From Frigoribacterium sp. PhB116 (GTDB lineage: Bacteria > Actinomycetota > Actinomycetes > Actinomycetales > Microbacteriaceae): DNA of 64,000 nt. Below are positions 1-8,185 of the stretch, one piece after another (the first letter of the stretch is position 1; each line of letters begins with the position of its first letter). The notes beneath the pieces were generated by a model. The model did no database searches. It was not told where the DNA came from and saw only the letters and a list, made by a program, of their open reading frames with translations. The position numbers and the translations under genes were made by a program. The stretch covers positions 62,001 to 126,000 of the forward strand of contig NZ_SOBE01000004.1 of the NCBI RefSeq assembly GCF_004364285.1, written 5' to 3'.

Positions 1-362
1 GGCACGACGGACGTCGTGACCGGCGACGCCGACCCGGGCACCGCCTCCTGCGCGGGGGTCACGACGGTCGGGGGAGGCGGCGACGAGGTGGGGGAGAGCG
101 CGGGGGCGAGGCGGTCAGCGGGTGCGGCCGTCGACGGGGCCGACGAGCCCTCCGCGGGCAGCCGTCCGAGCAGGCGGTCGGCCAGAGCGACGAGCAGCAC
201 GACCACGCCGCCGACGACGAGCGCGGACGCCAGCAGAAGGAACGAGACCGCGACGTAGTCGTAGGCGCCGTCGACGGCGCGGGCGTCCGCTGCCAGGCCG
301 AGCGCGCCTCCGGCGACGACGGCGGCGAGAGCCGCTGCCGCGCACCGCGCTGTCCTGCCCAT
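1..362 (-). CDS. Small membrane protein, 3' end outside the window
   Basis: An open frame begins with ATG at 362-360 and runs off the left edge after 120 codons without a stop. Two hydrophobic stretches are visible: residues 8-25, Ala-rich and either a signal sequence or a first helix, and residues 37-61, a convincing transmembrane helix rich in Val and Leu. The rest, from about residue 70, is a Pro/Ser/Thr/Ala-rich tail of low complexity. No family was recognised. It lies upstream of, and on the same strand as, nothing else seen; the next gene ends 119 bases away. Function unknown; a small anchored envelope protein fits. Confidence 0.6.
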   Translation of the reverse strand, partial: MGRTARCAAAALAAVVAGGALGLAADARAVDGAYDYVAVSFLLLASALVVGGVVVLLVALADRLLGRLPAEGSSAPSTAAPADRLAPALSPTSSPPPPTVVTPAQEAVPGSASPVTTSVV

Positions 363-481
363 GTCCGGACCTTCCACGACGGGACGCCGCGGGGCCGGAT
401 CAGACCCGAGGACTCGTCATGGGCGGACTGTACGCCGGGCGGCCCGACCGTGGTAGCCCCTTGCGCTCAGCGGCCACGCGT

Positions 482-1861
482 TCACGACGTGCGCGACGTG
501 ACCTCGTCGGCGGCCAGCACGGCGGCGGCCTCGTCGCGCCGCTCGCGCGCGGGCCTGCCGCCGTCGCCGTCGTGCTCGACGGTGAAGTGCGGCACGAGCC
601 GCGGGGCGATCCGACGCACGACCCCGGCGTCCGAGGCCGCGGCGACCGGTGCCACGCGCCGCACCCGCAGGTGCTGTCGGCGCACGAGCCAGACGACGGC
701 GATCCCTGCGGCGACGAAGCCGGCCGCGGCGCCGACGCCGATCGCCCAGCGGGGCCCGGCCGTGTCGGCGACCCAGCCCACGATCGGGGCGCCGAGCGGC
801 GTGCCGCCCGTGAAGATCGCCATGTAGAGCGCCATCACACGACCGCGCATCTCGGGGGCGGTCGACAGCTGCACCGTGCTGTTGGCCGTGGTCATCAGGG
901 TGATCGACGACAGCCCGACGGCGACCAGCACGGCGGCGAACGTCCAGTAGCTGGGCATCAGCGCGGCGACGGTGCAGGTCACCCCGAAGGAGGCGGCGGC
1001 CAGCACCAGCACGCGCATCCGCGGGCGCTCCCGTCGCGCCGAGAGCAGGGCGCCGGTCAGCGACCCCACCGCGATGCACGACGAGAGCAGGCCGAACCCG
1101 CTGGCGTCGACGCCGAACTCGACGCTCGCCATCGTCGACGTGAAGATCGGGAAGTTGAGGCCGAAGGTGCCGATCACGAAGATCATCGTGAAGACGACGA
1201 GCAGGTCGGGCCGCCCCTTCACGTAGCGGAACCCCTCCCTGATCTGTCCCTTCGCCCGCGACACAGGCGGCTTGTGCTCGAGCTGCGACACCCGGATGAA
1301 CCGCAGCGACAGCAGCACCGCGGCGAACGAGGCCGCGTTGATCAGGAAGACCCAGCCGGTGCCCACGCTCGCGATCAGCACGCCGGCGACGGCCGGGCCG
1401 AGGAGGCGCGCGCCGTTGAACGAGGCCGAGTTCAGCGAGACGGCGTTCGAGAGGTGACCCGGGGGGACGAGCTCCGAGACGAAGCTCTGTCGGATCGGGG
1501 CGTCGATCGCGTTCACCGTGCCGAGCAGGAGCGCGAAGACCCACACCATCCAGAGCTGCGCGACGTCGGTGAGCACGAGCAGGCCGAGGGCCAGGCCGAG
1601 CAGGGCCATCGTGCCCTGGGTGAGCATGAGCATGCGGCGCCGGTCGAACCGGTCGGCGATGAGGCCGGTGACGGGCACGAGCAGGATGGGCGGCGCGAAC
1701 TGCAGCGCCATGGTGATGCCGACCGCGGTCGCGTCGTGGTCGGTGAGGTGGGTGAGCACGAGCCAGTCCTGCGCGGTGGCCTGCATCCACGTGCCCGTGT
1801 TCGAGACGAGCGCGCCGCCGAACCAGAGCCGGTAGTTGTAGAGGCCGAGCGAGCGGAACAT
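482..1861 (-). CDS. MFS exporter, EntS-like (MFS_3) family
   Basis: A 459-residue integral membrane protein of the major facilitator superfamily. The start (SLGLYNYRLWFGGALVS after MFR, then TGTWMQATAQDWLVL) is typical of the MFS_3 group, which includes the enterobactin exporter EntS and many drug-efflux proteins. The cytoplasmic loop motif DRFDRRRM follows helix 2, and about 12 hydrophobic segments can be counted. The ATG at 1861 was chosen because it lies 5 bases after the stop of the upstream marR gene; upstream codons in this frame belong to marR in another frame. The Arg-rich C-terminal tail (about 60 residues) is hydrophilic. Cargo is unknown. The operon suggests efflux controlled by the MarR protein; export of a siderophore or a toxic organic compound are the main options. 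Confidence 0.85.
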   Translation of the reverse strand: MFRSLGLYNYRLWFGGALVSNTGTWMQATAQDWLVLTHLTDHDATAVGITMALQFAPPILLVPVTGLIADRFDRRRMLMLTQGTMALLGLALGLLVLTDVAQLWMVWVFALLLGTVNAIDAPIRQSFVSELVPPGHLSNAVSLNSASFNGARLLGPAVAGVLIASVGTGWVFLINAASFAAVLLSLRFIRVSQLEHKPPVSRAKGQIREGFRYVKGRPDLLVVFTMIFVIGTFGLNFPIFTSTMASVEFGVDASGFGLLSSCIAVGSLTGALLSARRERPRMRVLVLAAASFGVTCTVAALMPSYWTFAAVLVAVGLSSITLMTTANSTVQLSTAPEMRGRVMALYMAIFTGGTPLGAPIVGWVADTAGPRWAIGVGAAAGFVAAGIAVVWLVRRQHLRVRRVAPVAAASDAGVVRRIAPRLVPHFTVEHDGDGGRPARERRDEAAAVLAADEVTSRTS

Positions 1862-1866
1862 CGCGC

Positions 1867-2334
1867 TCACGACCGGGTCAGCTTCCGGAGGATCTCGGTG
1901 GCGTCGGCCAGGGTGCGGCGCTCGTCGGCGGTCAGCGCGGCCAGCCGCGGCACCAGCCACTCGTCGCGGCGGCGTCGGGTCTCGAGCACGAACGCGGCAC
2001 CCGCCTCCGTCGTCTCGAGCACCACCCGGCGACGGTCGTCGTCGTCGACCCGACGGCTGACCAGGCCGGCGTCGACGAGCTTGCCGACCGTGCGGTTCAT
2101 CGACGGGGGAGTGACGCCCTCGTGCTCGGTCAGGGCGCCGATGGTGAGCGGCTGCTCCTGGAAGACGTAGCCGAGGGCCGTCATCTGCGCGTCGGAGACG
2201 TCGACGTCGGCCTTCTGCTGGCGCATCCGGCGGGCGAGGCGGAGCACGGAGCCGCGCACGTCGGAGGCGAGCTGGGCGTGCGGGACGGTGCGACGTGCAG
2301 GTGCTGCAGCTGCGGGTGCGGTGGTCTCGGTCAT
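1867..2334 (-). CDS. MarR-family transcriptional regulator (exporter operon)
   Basis: A 155-residue protein with a MarR winged-helix fold. The helix-turn-helix and recognition helix lie at about residues 65-90 (LTIGALTEHEGVTPPSMNR) and the wing carries the usual DDDDRRR segment at about 97-103. MarR proteins bind as dimers to short palindromes and are usually released by small aromatic ligands. It is the first gene of a two-gene operon, with the MFS exporter starting 5 bases after its stop. The start follows a good promoter by only 8 bases, so the transcript is probably leaderless or nearly so. The promoter spacer contains an inverted repeat that could be its own operator. Confidence 0.88.
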   Translation of the reverse strand: MTETTAPAAAAPARRTVPHAQLASDVRGSVLRLARRMRQQKADVDVSDAQMTALGYVFQEQPLTIGALTEHEGVTPPSMNRTVGKLVDAGLVSRRVDDDDRRRVVLETTEAGAAFVLETRRRRDEWLVPRLAALTADERRTLADATEILRKLTRS

Positions 2335-2342
2335 CTCCCGCC

Positions 2343-2371
2343 AGCCTAATCATTTAGCTCGCCTAAGTAAA
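2343..2371 (-). promoter_or_regulatory. Promoter and putative operator of the marR-exporter operon
   Basis: Read on the minus strand there is a -35 box TTTACT (2371-2366), a 17-base spacer and a -10 box TAGGCT (2348-2343), 8 bases before the marR ATG. Inside the spacer, TTAG-N5-CTAA (2354-2366) forms an inverted repeat, a plausible MarR operator. The left half, TTAGGCGAG, also resembles a half DtxR/IdeR iron box, and a near copy is present at 46262-46274. Confidence 0.55.
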
Positions 2372-2477
2372 CGATCTGCGTCGATGTGCGACACCTGTTG
2401 CCGTCAGGTCAATGCAGGCGTATCGTCGAGGACGGCTCATCGAGGAGTCCCACACGACACGAGGAAGAAGCGACAGC

Positions 2478-3230
2478 ATGGGCAAGTTCAGCGGCAAGAC
2501 GGCGATCGTGACCGGCGGCGGGAGCGGCATCGGCGCCGAGGTCTCGCGCCAGCTCGCGGCGGAGGGCGCGTCGGTCGTCGTGACCGACATCAACGTCGAG
2601 GCGGCACAGCGCATCGTCGACGAGATCACCTCGGCCGGCGGCACCGCTGCCCCCTTCGAGCAGAACACCGCGAAGTGGGAGCAGTCGGAGGCGGCCGTCG
2701 CGTTCGCGAAGGAGACCTACGGGGCCCTGCACCTCGCGGTCAACAACGCCGGCATCGGCGCCGCGCCGCAGACCATCGGCGACTACGACATCGCTGCCTG
2801 GGACAGGGTCCGCTCGGTCGACCTCGACGGCGTCTTCTACGGCCTCAAGTTCCAGCTGCCCGCGATGGTGGAGGCCGGCGGCGGAGCCGTCGTCAACATG
2901 GCCTCCGTGCTCGGCTCGGTCGGCATCGCGAAGAACGCGGCCTACGTCACGAGCAAGCACGCCCTGATCGGCCTGACCAAGGTCGCGGCGCTCGAGTACA
3001 CGGCACAGGGCGTCCGCACCAACGCCGTGGGCCCAGGGTTCATCGACACGCCGCTCGTCCGCTCGTCGATGTCGGCCGACGAGCTGCACGCCCTCGAGGG
3101 CCAGCACGCGTCGGGCCGCCTCGGCACCGACTCCGAGGTCGCGGCGCTCGTGCTGTTCCTCCTCAGCCCCGAGGCGTCGTTCATCTCGGGCAGCTACCAC
3201 CTCGTCGACGGCGGCTACTCGGCGCACTAG
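2478..3230 (+). CDS. Short-chain dehydrogenase/reductase (SDR)
   Basis: A 250-residue classical SDR with an N-terminal Rossmann motif TGGGSGIG (residues 12-19) for NAD(P) binding. Asp at the end of beta-strand 2 (VVTDIN) suggests a preference for NAD. NNAG lies near residue 90, the catalytic Ser is in NMASVLGS and the Tyr-x-x-x-Lys pair is YVTSK. The C-terminus has the usual VDGGYS. Length is normal for the family. The ATG at 2478 was chosen because the Rossmann strand begins right after it; upstream in-frame codons are not SDR-like. It is divergent from the marR operon with a 143-base shared intergenic region. Substrate cannot be told from sequence; 3-oxoacyl-ACP reductase-like or sugar/alcohol dehydrogenases are possible. 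Confidence 0.88.
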   Translation: MGKFSGKTAIVTGGGSGIGAEVSRQLAAEGASVVVTDINVEAAQRIVDEITSAGGTAAPFEQNTAKWEQSEAAVAFAKETYGALHLAVNNAGIGAAPQTIGDYDIAAWDRVRSVDLDGVFYGLKFQLPAMVEAGGGAVVNMASVLGSVGIAKNAAYVTSKHALIGLTKVAALEYTAQGVRTNAVGPGFIDTPLVRSSMSADELHALEGQHASGRLGTDSEVAALVLFLLSPEASFISGSYHLVDGGYSAH

Positions 3231-3266
3231 CACTCGCGTTCCCGCTCTCCCGGCTGCGTGAGCGGG

Positions 3267-3336
3267 GTGCGGCGGGTTCCCGTCGTCCGCGGCGGGTCCG
3301 CGCTGACCCGCCGGCGGCGACGGGAACCCGCCGCAC
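3267..3336. terminator. Nested hairpin after the SDR gene
   Basis: Perfect 19-base arms (3267-3285 and 3318-3336, core GGCGGGTTCCCGTCG) enclose a second hairpin, GGCGGGTC (3291-3298) with GACCCGCC (3305-3312). It starts 36 bases after the SDR stop and has no T-run. The same arm core occurs in the hairpin at 52419-52528. Likely a terminator or a dispersed palindromic repeat. Confidence 0.6.
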
Positions 3337-3435
3337 TTCCTCCCGGGCGTGCAGGAGGCGCGGGCCGGCCCCTTGAGGCCGCCCCGCACCTCCTTCGCAC
3401 GCGCACGACCCCCGATCAGCTCGAGGGCGCGTCAT

Positions 3436-3477
3436 CCGGGTCGAGGGCGGGTTCCGAACGACCCGCCCTCGACCCGG
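3436..3477. repeat. Long perfect hairpin, GAGGGCGGGT family
   Basis: Arms of 17 bases (3436-3452 and 3461-3477, CCGGGTCGAGGGCGGGT) surround an 8-base loop. A further half copy, ACCCGCCCTCGAC, follows directly. Hairpins with the same core occur at 50804-50831 and 63382-63424. Together with 3267-3336 it occupies most of the 399-base gap before the response regulator; no gene is visible in that gap. Confidence 0.6.
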
Positions 3478-3557
3478 AAGACCCGCCCTCGACGTACGCA
3501 GCACTGCGCGCGGCATTGCGTGCGGCCGCTCCGGCGCGGCAGCACTGCGCACCGCCG

Positions 3558-3574
3558 CTTCAGCCCCGCTTCAG
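3558..3574 (+). promoter_or_regulatory. CTTCAG direct repeat, putative response-regulator box
   Basis: CTTCAG occurs at 3558-3563 and 3569-3574, spaced 11 bases, one helical turn, as is usual for OmpR-type regulators. The pair ends 55 bases before the response regulator start. The same hexamer occurs three times before the PepSY gene at 6203-6229, so this is probably the autoregulatory site of the system. Confidence 0.55.
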
Positions 3575-3629
3575 CGCGCCCGCGCCAGGATGGGCACGCG
3601 GGCAGGGTGCGCGCGAGGAAGGGGCGGTC

Positions 3630-4307
3630 GTGCGCGTGCTCGTCGTCGAGGACCAGCCGACGCTGGCCGAGGGGCTCCGCGTCGGGCTCGAGGCCGAGGG
3701 CATGGCCGTCGACGTGGCGGGCACCGGCACCGACGCGCTCTGGCGCACGCGCGAGGGCAGCTACGACGTGGTCGTCCTCGACATCATGCTGCCCGGCATG
3801 AGCGGCTACGCCGTCTGCCGGGCGATGCGCGAAGGAGGCGACTGGACGCCGGTCATCATGCTCACGGCCAAGGACGGCGAGTGGGACCAGGTCGAGGCCC
3901 TCGACACCGGTGCCGACGACTACCTCACCAAGCCGTTCTCGTTCGCGGTGCTGCTCGCCCGCCTCCGTGCGCTCGTCCGTCGCGGGGCCCGGGAGCGTCC
4001 GGTCGTGCTCGAGGCCGGCGACCTGCGGCTCGACCCGGCGTCGCGCGACGTCCGCCGGGGAGACGAGCAGATCGAGCTGACGAGCCGCGAGTTCGCCGTG
4101 CTGGAGTTCCTGATGCGCCGTGCCGGCAGCGTCGTCACGAAGCGCGAGGTGCTCGACGGCGTCTGGAACGACGACTTCGAGGGCGACCCGAACATCGTCG
4201 AGGTGTACGTCCGGCACCTCCGCAACAAGGTCGACCGGCCCTTCGGCCGCGAGTCGATCGTCACCCTGCGCGGCGCCGGCTACCGGCTGGAGGCGCGGGG
4301 TGGCTGA
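3630..4307 (+). CDS. OmpR-family response regulator
   Basis: A 225-residue two-component regulator. The receiver domain (residues 1-115) has the acidic pocket at E7/D8, the phospho-acceptor Asp51 in VVLDIMLPG, a Thr in LTAKD and the conserved Lys in TKPFS. The winged-helix DNA-binding domain (about 125-223) shows the family pattern ELTSREFAVLEFLMRR and ends with TLRGAGYRLE. The GTG at 3630 was chosen because it begins the first beta-strand and follows AGGAAGGGG by 6 bases. Its 3' end overlaps the histidine kinase start by 8 bases, so the pair is translationally coupled. CTTCAG repeats upstream suggest autoregulation. The closest known types are CutR/CssR-like regulators of envelope or metal stress. 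Confidence 0.9.
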   Translation: MRVLVVEDQPTLAEGLRVGLEAEGMAVDVAGTGTDALWRTREGSYDVVVLDIMLPGMSGYAVCRAMREGGDWTPVIMLTAKDGEWDQVEALDTGADDYLTKPFSFAVLLARLRALVRRGARERPVVLEAGDLRLDPASRDVRRGDEQIELTSREFAVLEFLMRRAGSVVTKREVLDGVWNDDFEGDPNIVEVYVRHLRNKVDRPFGRESIVTLRGAGYRLEARGG

Positions 4308-6027
4308 CGACGCCGGTCGCGTCGGCCGCGGTGGTCGCCCGACCCGCCCTGGTCACCCGGCTCGCACCGGTCGCCGTGGCTCGCTGCGCCTCCGCATCAC
4401 CGCGGCCGCCGTGCTCGCCGTGGCGCTCACGCTCGGCGCGTTCGCGCTCGTCTTCGCGCTGGTGCAGCAGGCCGTGCTCGCGGACGCCCCGCGCTCGGCC
4501 GCGTCCGCCGACGTCGACCGTGCCGTGGCCGCGCTCGCGGGCGGGTCGAGCCCGGCCGTCGCCGTCTCCGGCGACGCCGACGGAGCGCTCGTGGCCGTCT
4601 TCGACTCCGCGGGGCAGCTCGTCGCGACGGGCGGCGACGACGACCTCGCCGCCTCCGCGCGACAGCTCGCGGGGGCCGCCTCGGGGAGCCGGGTCTCGCT
4701 CGACGGGGACGACTTCGTCGTCGAGACCGACGGTGCCGAGTCGGTGAGCACGACCACGTCGACTCCCTCGCCGTCGTCGAGCCTGAGCGCGAGCGCAGGC
4801 CCGAGCGCGAGTCCGTCCCCCGAGCCCGAGCCGGCGGAGTCCTCGTCCGACGACGACGACGCCCTCGACGAGGACGACGCCGCCGAGGCCGCGCGCGACG
4901 CGGCCGACGACGCGAGCGACGCCGCCGAGGACGCGAGCGCAGCCGCCGCGGCTGCCGCCGCCGAGGGCGACGACGACCTCGACGTCGAGACCGTCACGAC
5001 ACGATGGGACGTCGTGGCCGCGCGCTCCCTCGACGAGGCGCAGGCCGCCTCCTCGGCCAGCCTGCTGACGCTCGGCGTGGCCGTCCCCGTGGCGCTGCTC
5101 GTGCTCGGCGTGACGACCTGGTTCGTGGTCGGGCGGGCGCTGCGCCCGGTCGAGTCGATGCGTCGCGAGGTCGCCGAGGTGACCGCCGCGAACCTGTCGC
5201 ACCGCCTCGCCGACCCGGGCGGGGGAGACGAGGTGTCGCGGCTCGCCTCGACCCTGAACGGGATGCTCGACCGGCTTGACGCCTCCGCGACCGCGCAGCG
5301 GCGCTTCGTCGGCGACGCCTCGCACGAGCTCAAGACGCCGCTCGCGACGATCCGCCAGCACGCCGAGGTCGCGCTGCTGCACCCCGAGCGCATCGACGGG
5401 CGGGCGCTGGCCGGCACCGTCCTCGGCGAGGAGGCGCGCCTCACCTCCCTGGTGCAGGGCCTGCTGGTCCTCGCCCGCGCCGACGAGGGCGCGCTCGGCG
5501 TCGCCCGCCGCCCGGTCGACCTCGACGACCTCGTGCTGACGGAGGCGGCTCGCCTGCGGTCGGGTGCGGCGACGGGTGCGGGCGGGGGTGCGGCCTCGGG
5601 TTCGGGGTCGACCTCGGGCTCGGACGAGCGCGTCGATCGCGGTGTCTCCGTCGACGCCACGGCCGTGGGACCGGCACGGGTGCGCGGCGACGAGGGGCTG
5701 CTCGGCCAGGTCGTCCGCAACCTCGTCGCGAACGCCTCCCGGCACGCGCGCTCGGCGGTGGCCGTGGGTCTCGTCGAGACGGCCGACGGTCGCGCGGTGC
5801 TCACCGTCGACGACGACGGTGCGGGGGTCGCCACGGACGACCGCGGGCGGATCTTCGAGCGCTTCGTCCGCCTCGACGAGGCCCGCGACCGCGACGCCGG
5901 GGGCAGCGGCCTCGGCCTCGCCATCGTCGCCGAGATCGTGCGCGTGCACGGAGGCGAGGTGCGGGTCGAGACGTCGCCCCTCGGCGGCGCCCGCTTCGTG
6001 GTCGACCTGCCCGCCGACCCGGCCTGA
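4300..6027 (+). CDS. Sensor histidine kinase with acidic extracytoplasmic insert
   Basis: A 575-residue membrane kinase. Helix 1 is at about residues 30-55 and helix 2 at about 256-280, followed by HAMP (281-333), the phospho-acceptor His342 in SHELKTP, and a HATPase domain (about 460-573) with an N-box LVRNLVANASRHA and GGSGLGLAI. Between the helices is an extracytoplasmic region of about 200 residues; residues 148-231 are first Ser/Pro/Thr-rich and then Asp/Ala/Glu-rich and strongly acidic. A second low-complexity Gly/Ser insert lies between the His and ATP domains (about 425-445). The GTG at 4300 overlaps the regulator's stop. The acidic sensor is unusual in length and composition. Binding of divalent cations or cationic peptides is an inference, as in PhoQ. 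Confidence 0.88.
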   Translation: MADDAGRVGRGGRPTRPGHPARTGRRGSLRLRITAAAVLAVALTLGAFALVFALVQQAVLADAPRSAASADVDRAVAALAGGSSPAVAVSGDADGALVAVFDSAGQLVATGGDDDLAASARQLAGAASGSRVSLDGDDFVVETDGAESVSTTTSTPSPSSSLSASAGPSASPSPEPEPAESSSDDDDALDEDDAAEAARDAADDASDAAEDASAAAAAAAAEGDDDLDVETVTTRWDVVAARSLDEAQAASSASLLTLGVAVPVALLVLGVTTWFVVGRALRPVESMRREVAEVTAANLSHRLADPGGGDEVSRLASTLNGMLDRLDASATAQRRFVGDASHELKTPLATIRQHAEVALLHPERIDGRALAGTVLGEEARLTSLVQGLLVLARADEGALGVARRPVDLDDLVLTEAARLRSGAATGAGGGAASGSGSTSGSDERVDRGVSVDATAVGPARVRGDEGLLGQVVRNLVANASRHARSAVAVGLVETADGRAVLTVDDDGAGVATDDRGRIFERFVRLDEARDRDAGGSGLGLAIVAEIVRVHGGEVRVETSPLGGARFVVDLPADPA

Positions 6028-6084
6028 CCTGCGCCGACCTGCCTGCCCGGCCGCGCCTCCTCGTCTCGCCGCTGCAGGGACACC

Positions 6085-6134
6085 CCGGAGTGGACGATGC
6101 ACCTCGGAACGACGGGGTGCATCGTCCACAACAG
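6085..6134. repeat. Hairpin, GTGGACgATGCACC family
   Basis: Perfect 14-base arms GTGGACGATGCACC (6090-6103) and GGTGCATCGTCCAC (6116-6129), with outer CACCC/GGGTG pairing. A related hairpin with the same core lies at 24052-24109. It lies 63 bases after the kinase stop and may end its transcript. Confidence 0.6.
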
Positions 6135-6202
6135 GGTGTGGCGCGCAGCGACGGGTGACAAGTGACCGGTGACGGGCGGGCGGCGACGCTCGCTGAACGT
6201 TC

Positions 6203-6229
6203 CTTCAGGTCGCTTCAGGGGCGCTTCAG
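6203..6229 (+). promoter_or_regulatory. Triple CTTCAG repeat before the PepSY gene
   Basis: CTTCAG occurs at 6203-6208, 6213-6218 and 6224-6229, with periods of 10 and 11 bases. An inverted CTGAA lies just upstream at about 6193-6197. It matches the pair before the response regulator gene (3558-3574), so it is a good candidate binding site for that regulator, about 77 bases before the PepSY start. Confidence 0.6.
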
Positions 6230-6305
6230 CGCCTGCCCGAGACAGTGGGGTCATCGCTCGACAGAGCACCACCCGCCGCACCGCGGCCCCATGATCGGAG
6301 TCACC

Positions 6306-6974
6306 GTGAAGAACGTCCTGAAGAGCAAGAAGTCCCTCCTCGTCGCCGGCGGGATCGTCGGGATCCTCGTGCTGGGCGGCGGCGGCGTGGCCGTCGCCTC
6401 GACCCTCGACGACCGCGTCGGCGGCGCGGCGAACGACCGGGCGCAGGAGGCGGCGCTCGCCGAGACCGGCGGAGGAACCGTCACCGACGTCGACCGTCTC
6501 GACGACGGCCTGCCCGGCTACGAGGTCGACGTCGTGCTGCCCGACGGCCGCGAGAGCACCGTGCTGCTGGGCGACGACTTCAGCGTCTCCTCGTCGCGCA
6601 TCGACGACGACAGCGCCGGCCGTGACGACAGCTCCGGCCGTGACGACCGCGACGGCGACGACGACTCCGGCCGCGACGGCCGCGGCGACGACGACCTCTC
6701 CGACGACTCGACGGCCACGCCCGGCTCCTCGAGCACACCCGGCTCCGGCAGCACCTCGGGCGGCGACGACGACCTCGTCGGAACCGACTTCGACCAGGCC
6801 GCCGCGGCCGCGATCGCCGCTGCCGGCGGGGGCACCGTGACCGACGCCGACCGCAGCGACGACGGCGACACCGCCTACGAGGTCGACGTGCGCCTCGACG
6901 ACGGGACCGAGGTCGACGTCGACCTCGACGCCTCCTTCGGGGTGCTCCGCACCGACGTCGACGACCGCCGCTGA
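6306..6974 (+). CDS. Secreted or anchored protein with two PepSY-like domains
   Basis: A 222-residue protein. Basic residues (KNVLKSKK) and a hydrophobic segment at about 11-33 form a signal or anchor. Two PepSY-like repeats follow (about 40-95 and 158-222), each with the pattern A-x-x-x-GGGTVTDxDR, then YEVDV and a beta-strand of acidic residues. Between them is a low-complexity Asp/Ser/Arg/Gly linker. PepSY domains are found in extracytoplasmic inhibitors of proteases and beside two-component systems. The GTG at 6306 is preferred over the ATG at 6291 because GGAG sits 5 bases before it. It follows the two-component genes and shares their CTTCAG boxes, so it is probably a target or an accessory of that system. 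Confidence 0.8.
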   Translation: MKNVLKSKKSLLVAGGIVGILVLGGGGVAVASTLDDRVGGAANDRAQEAALAETGGGTVTDVDRLDDGLPGYEVDVVLPDGRESTVLLGDDFSVSSSRIDDDSAGRDDSSGRDDRDGDDDSGRDGRGDDDLSDDSTATPGSSSTPGSGSTSGGDDDLVGTDFDQAAAAAIAAAGGGTVTDADRSDDGDTAYEVDVRLDDGTEVDVDLDASFGVLRTDVDDRR

Positions 6975-7055
6975 CCTGCCCGGCGCGCTCCGCGCCTCCT
7001 CCGCACCCTCCGGACCCGCGCACGCCCCCGTGCGCGCCGGAGGGTGCGCGGCGTC

Positions 7056-7158
7056 GGCTCCGGGCTCCGGGCTCCGGGCTCCGGGCTCCGGGCTCCGGAC
7101 TCCGTTCCTGGCTCCAGTTCCGGTTCCGGCTCCGGTTCCGGTTCCGGTTCCGGTTCCG
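7056..7158. repeat. Tandem repeats GGCTCCG and GTTCCG
   Basis: About six copies of the 7-mer GGCTCCG (7056-7098) are followed by about seven copies of a GTTCCG-like hexamer (7117-7158). They fill part of the 329-base gap between the PepSY gene and the hydrolase, in which no gene is visible. Probable slippage-prone non-coding DNA. Confidence 0.75.
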
Positions 7159-7243
7159 AAAATGCCGACTGTTCGGGCCCTGCTTGGGCTGCAACACCGC
7201 GATATCCGGTGCTCGCAGCCCTTCCGGTCGGGTTCTGCAGCCC
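7155..7243 (+). repeat. Dispersed intergenic repeat, copy A
   Basis: Shares ordered blocks with the minus strand of 25650-25745: CCGnAAATGCCGAC, TGCAACAnCG, T(A/T)TCCGGT and TCGGGnnCTGCAG, separated by length-variable spacers. Two copies 18 kb apart in intergenic DNA suggest a dispersed repeat family. No coding potential seen. Confidence 0.45.
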
Positions 7244-7303
7244 GAGTCGCCCCTGGCGCCGGGCCCGCCGGCAGGAGCCGCCCGACGATGCGAGGATGAC
7301 ACC

Positions 7304-8176
7304 GTGCCCACCTTCTCCGCCGCGCGAGGCGACCACACGTTCGTCGACGCCCACGGCGTCACCGTCCACTGGTACGTCTGGCGGGCGGCCGACCCGCGCG
7401 GCTCGGTCCAGCTGATGCACGGCGTCGGCGAGCACGCGCTCCGCTACGAGGAGCTGGCGCAGCACCTCGTCCGCGCGGGCTGGACCGTCTACGCCGACGA
7501 CCACCTCGGCCACGGCGCGACCGGCCTCGGCCAGCACGGCGGCGACCACACGAAGCTCGGCCGCCTCGGCCCGTCGGGGCTGCGGGGAGCGGTGGAGGCG
7601 GTCGTCCAGTTCACGGGGATCATCCGCGACGACGCACCCGGCCTCCCCCTCGTGGCGCTCGGCCACTCCTGGGGGTCGCTGATGCTCCAGAAGATCGTCG
7701 ACGAGCGGGCCTCGCTCTACGACGCCGTCGTGCTCAGCGGGACCGCGTACCGGGTGCCCGGCAGCATGAACGGCGGCGATCTCAACGCCCGGCACGCGCA
7801 CCTCGGCACGACCGGCTTCGAGTGGCTGAGCCGCGACCCGGCGGTCGCGGCCGAGATGGCGGCCGACCCGCTCGCCGTCGACGCGAAGGTCGCGACCCTG
7901 TTCGGCTGGCGTGACGCGCTGCGGCTGCTCGGGCGCCCGGCCAAGCAGCTCGACCGCGACGTGCCGCTGCTGATCCTCGTCGGGGGCGACGACCCGCTCG
8001 GCGGCGAGGAGAGCGCCCGCAAGCTCGCCGAGGCCTACGTGTCGAGGAGCGGCCTCACGGACGTCGAGCTCGTCGTGTACGACGGCGCCCGGCACGAGGT
8101 CTTCAAGGAGACGAACCGGGCCCAGGTCTTCGCCGACCTCGTCGCGTGGCTCGACGCGCGCCTCCCGCGCCCCTGA
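7304..8176 (+). CDS. Alpha/beta hydrolase, monoacylglycerol lipase-like
   Basis: A 290-residue serine hydrolase of the Hydrolase_4/lysophospholipase group. The oxyanion segment is LMHGVGEHALRY and the nucleophile elbow GHSWGS carries the Ser at about residue 123. The acid is probably the Asp in GGDDPLGG and the catalytic His is in ARHEVF near residue 265. DDHLGHGATG resembles the DxRGHG motif of the family. The GTG at 7304 follows GAGGA by 7 bases. No signal peptide, so it is probably cytosolic. It stands alone on the strand between the repeat region and the lipoate ligase gene. Substrate is likely an acylglycerol or another short ester. Confidence 0.82.
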   Translation: MPTFSAARGDHTFVDAHGVTVHWYVWRAADPRGSVQLMHGVGEHALRYEELAQHLVRAGWTVYADDHLGHGATGLGQHGGDHTKLGRLGPSGLRGAVEAVVQFTGIIRDDAPGLPLVALGHSWGSLMLQKIVDERASLYDAVVLSGTAYRVPGSMNGGDLNARHAHLGTTGFEWLSRDPAVAAEMAADPLAVDAKVATLFGWRDALRLLGRPAKQLDRDVPLLILVGGDDPLGGEESARKLAEAYVSRSGLTDVELVVYDGARHEVFKETNRAQVFADLVAWLDARLPRP

Positions 8177-8185
8177 CCCTGACCT

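Noticed and set aside
122-2170. Very long open frames opposite the marR-MFS operon on the plus strand
   Set aside because: Arg/Gly/Asp-rich translation with no family features; a high-GC shadow of the exporter genes.
4261-6129. Long minus-strand frames across the histidine kinase
   Set aside because: No domain signature; frame openness follows from the GC-rich kinase gene.
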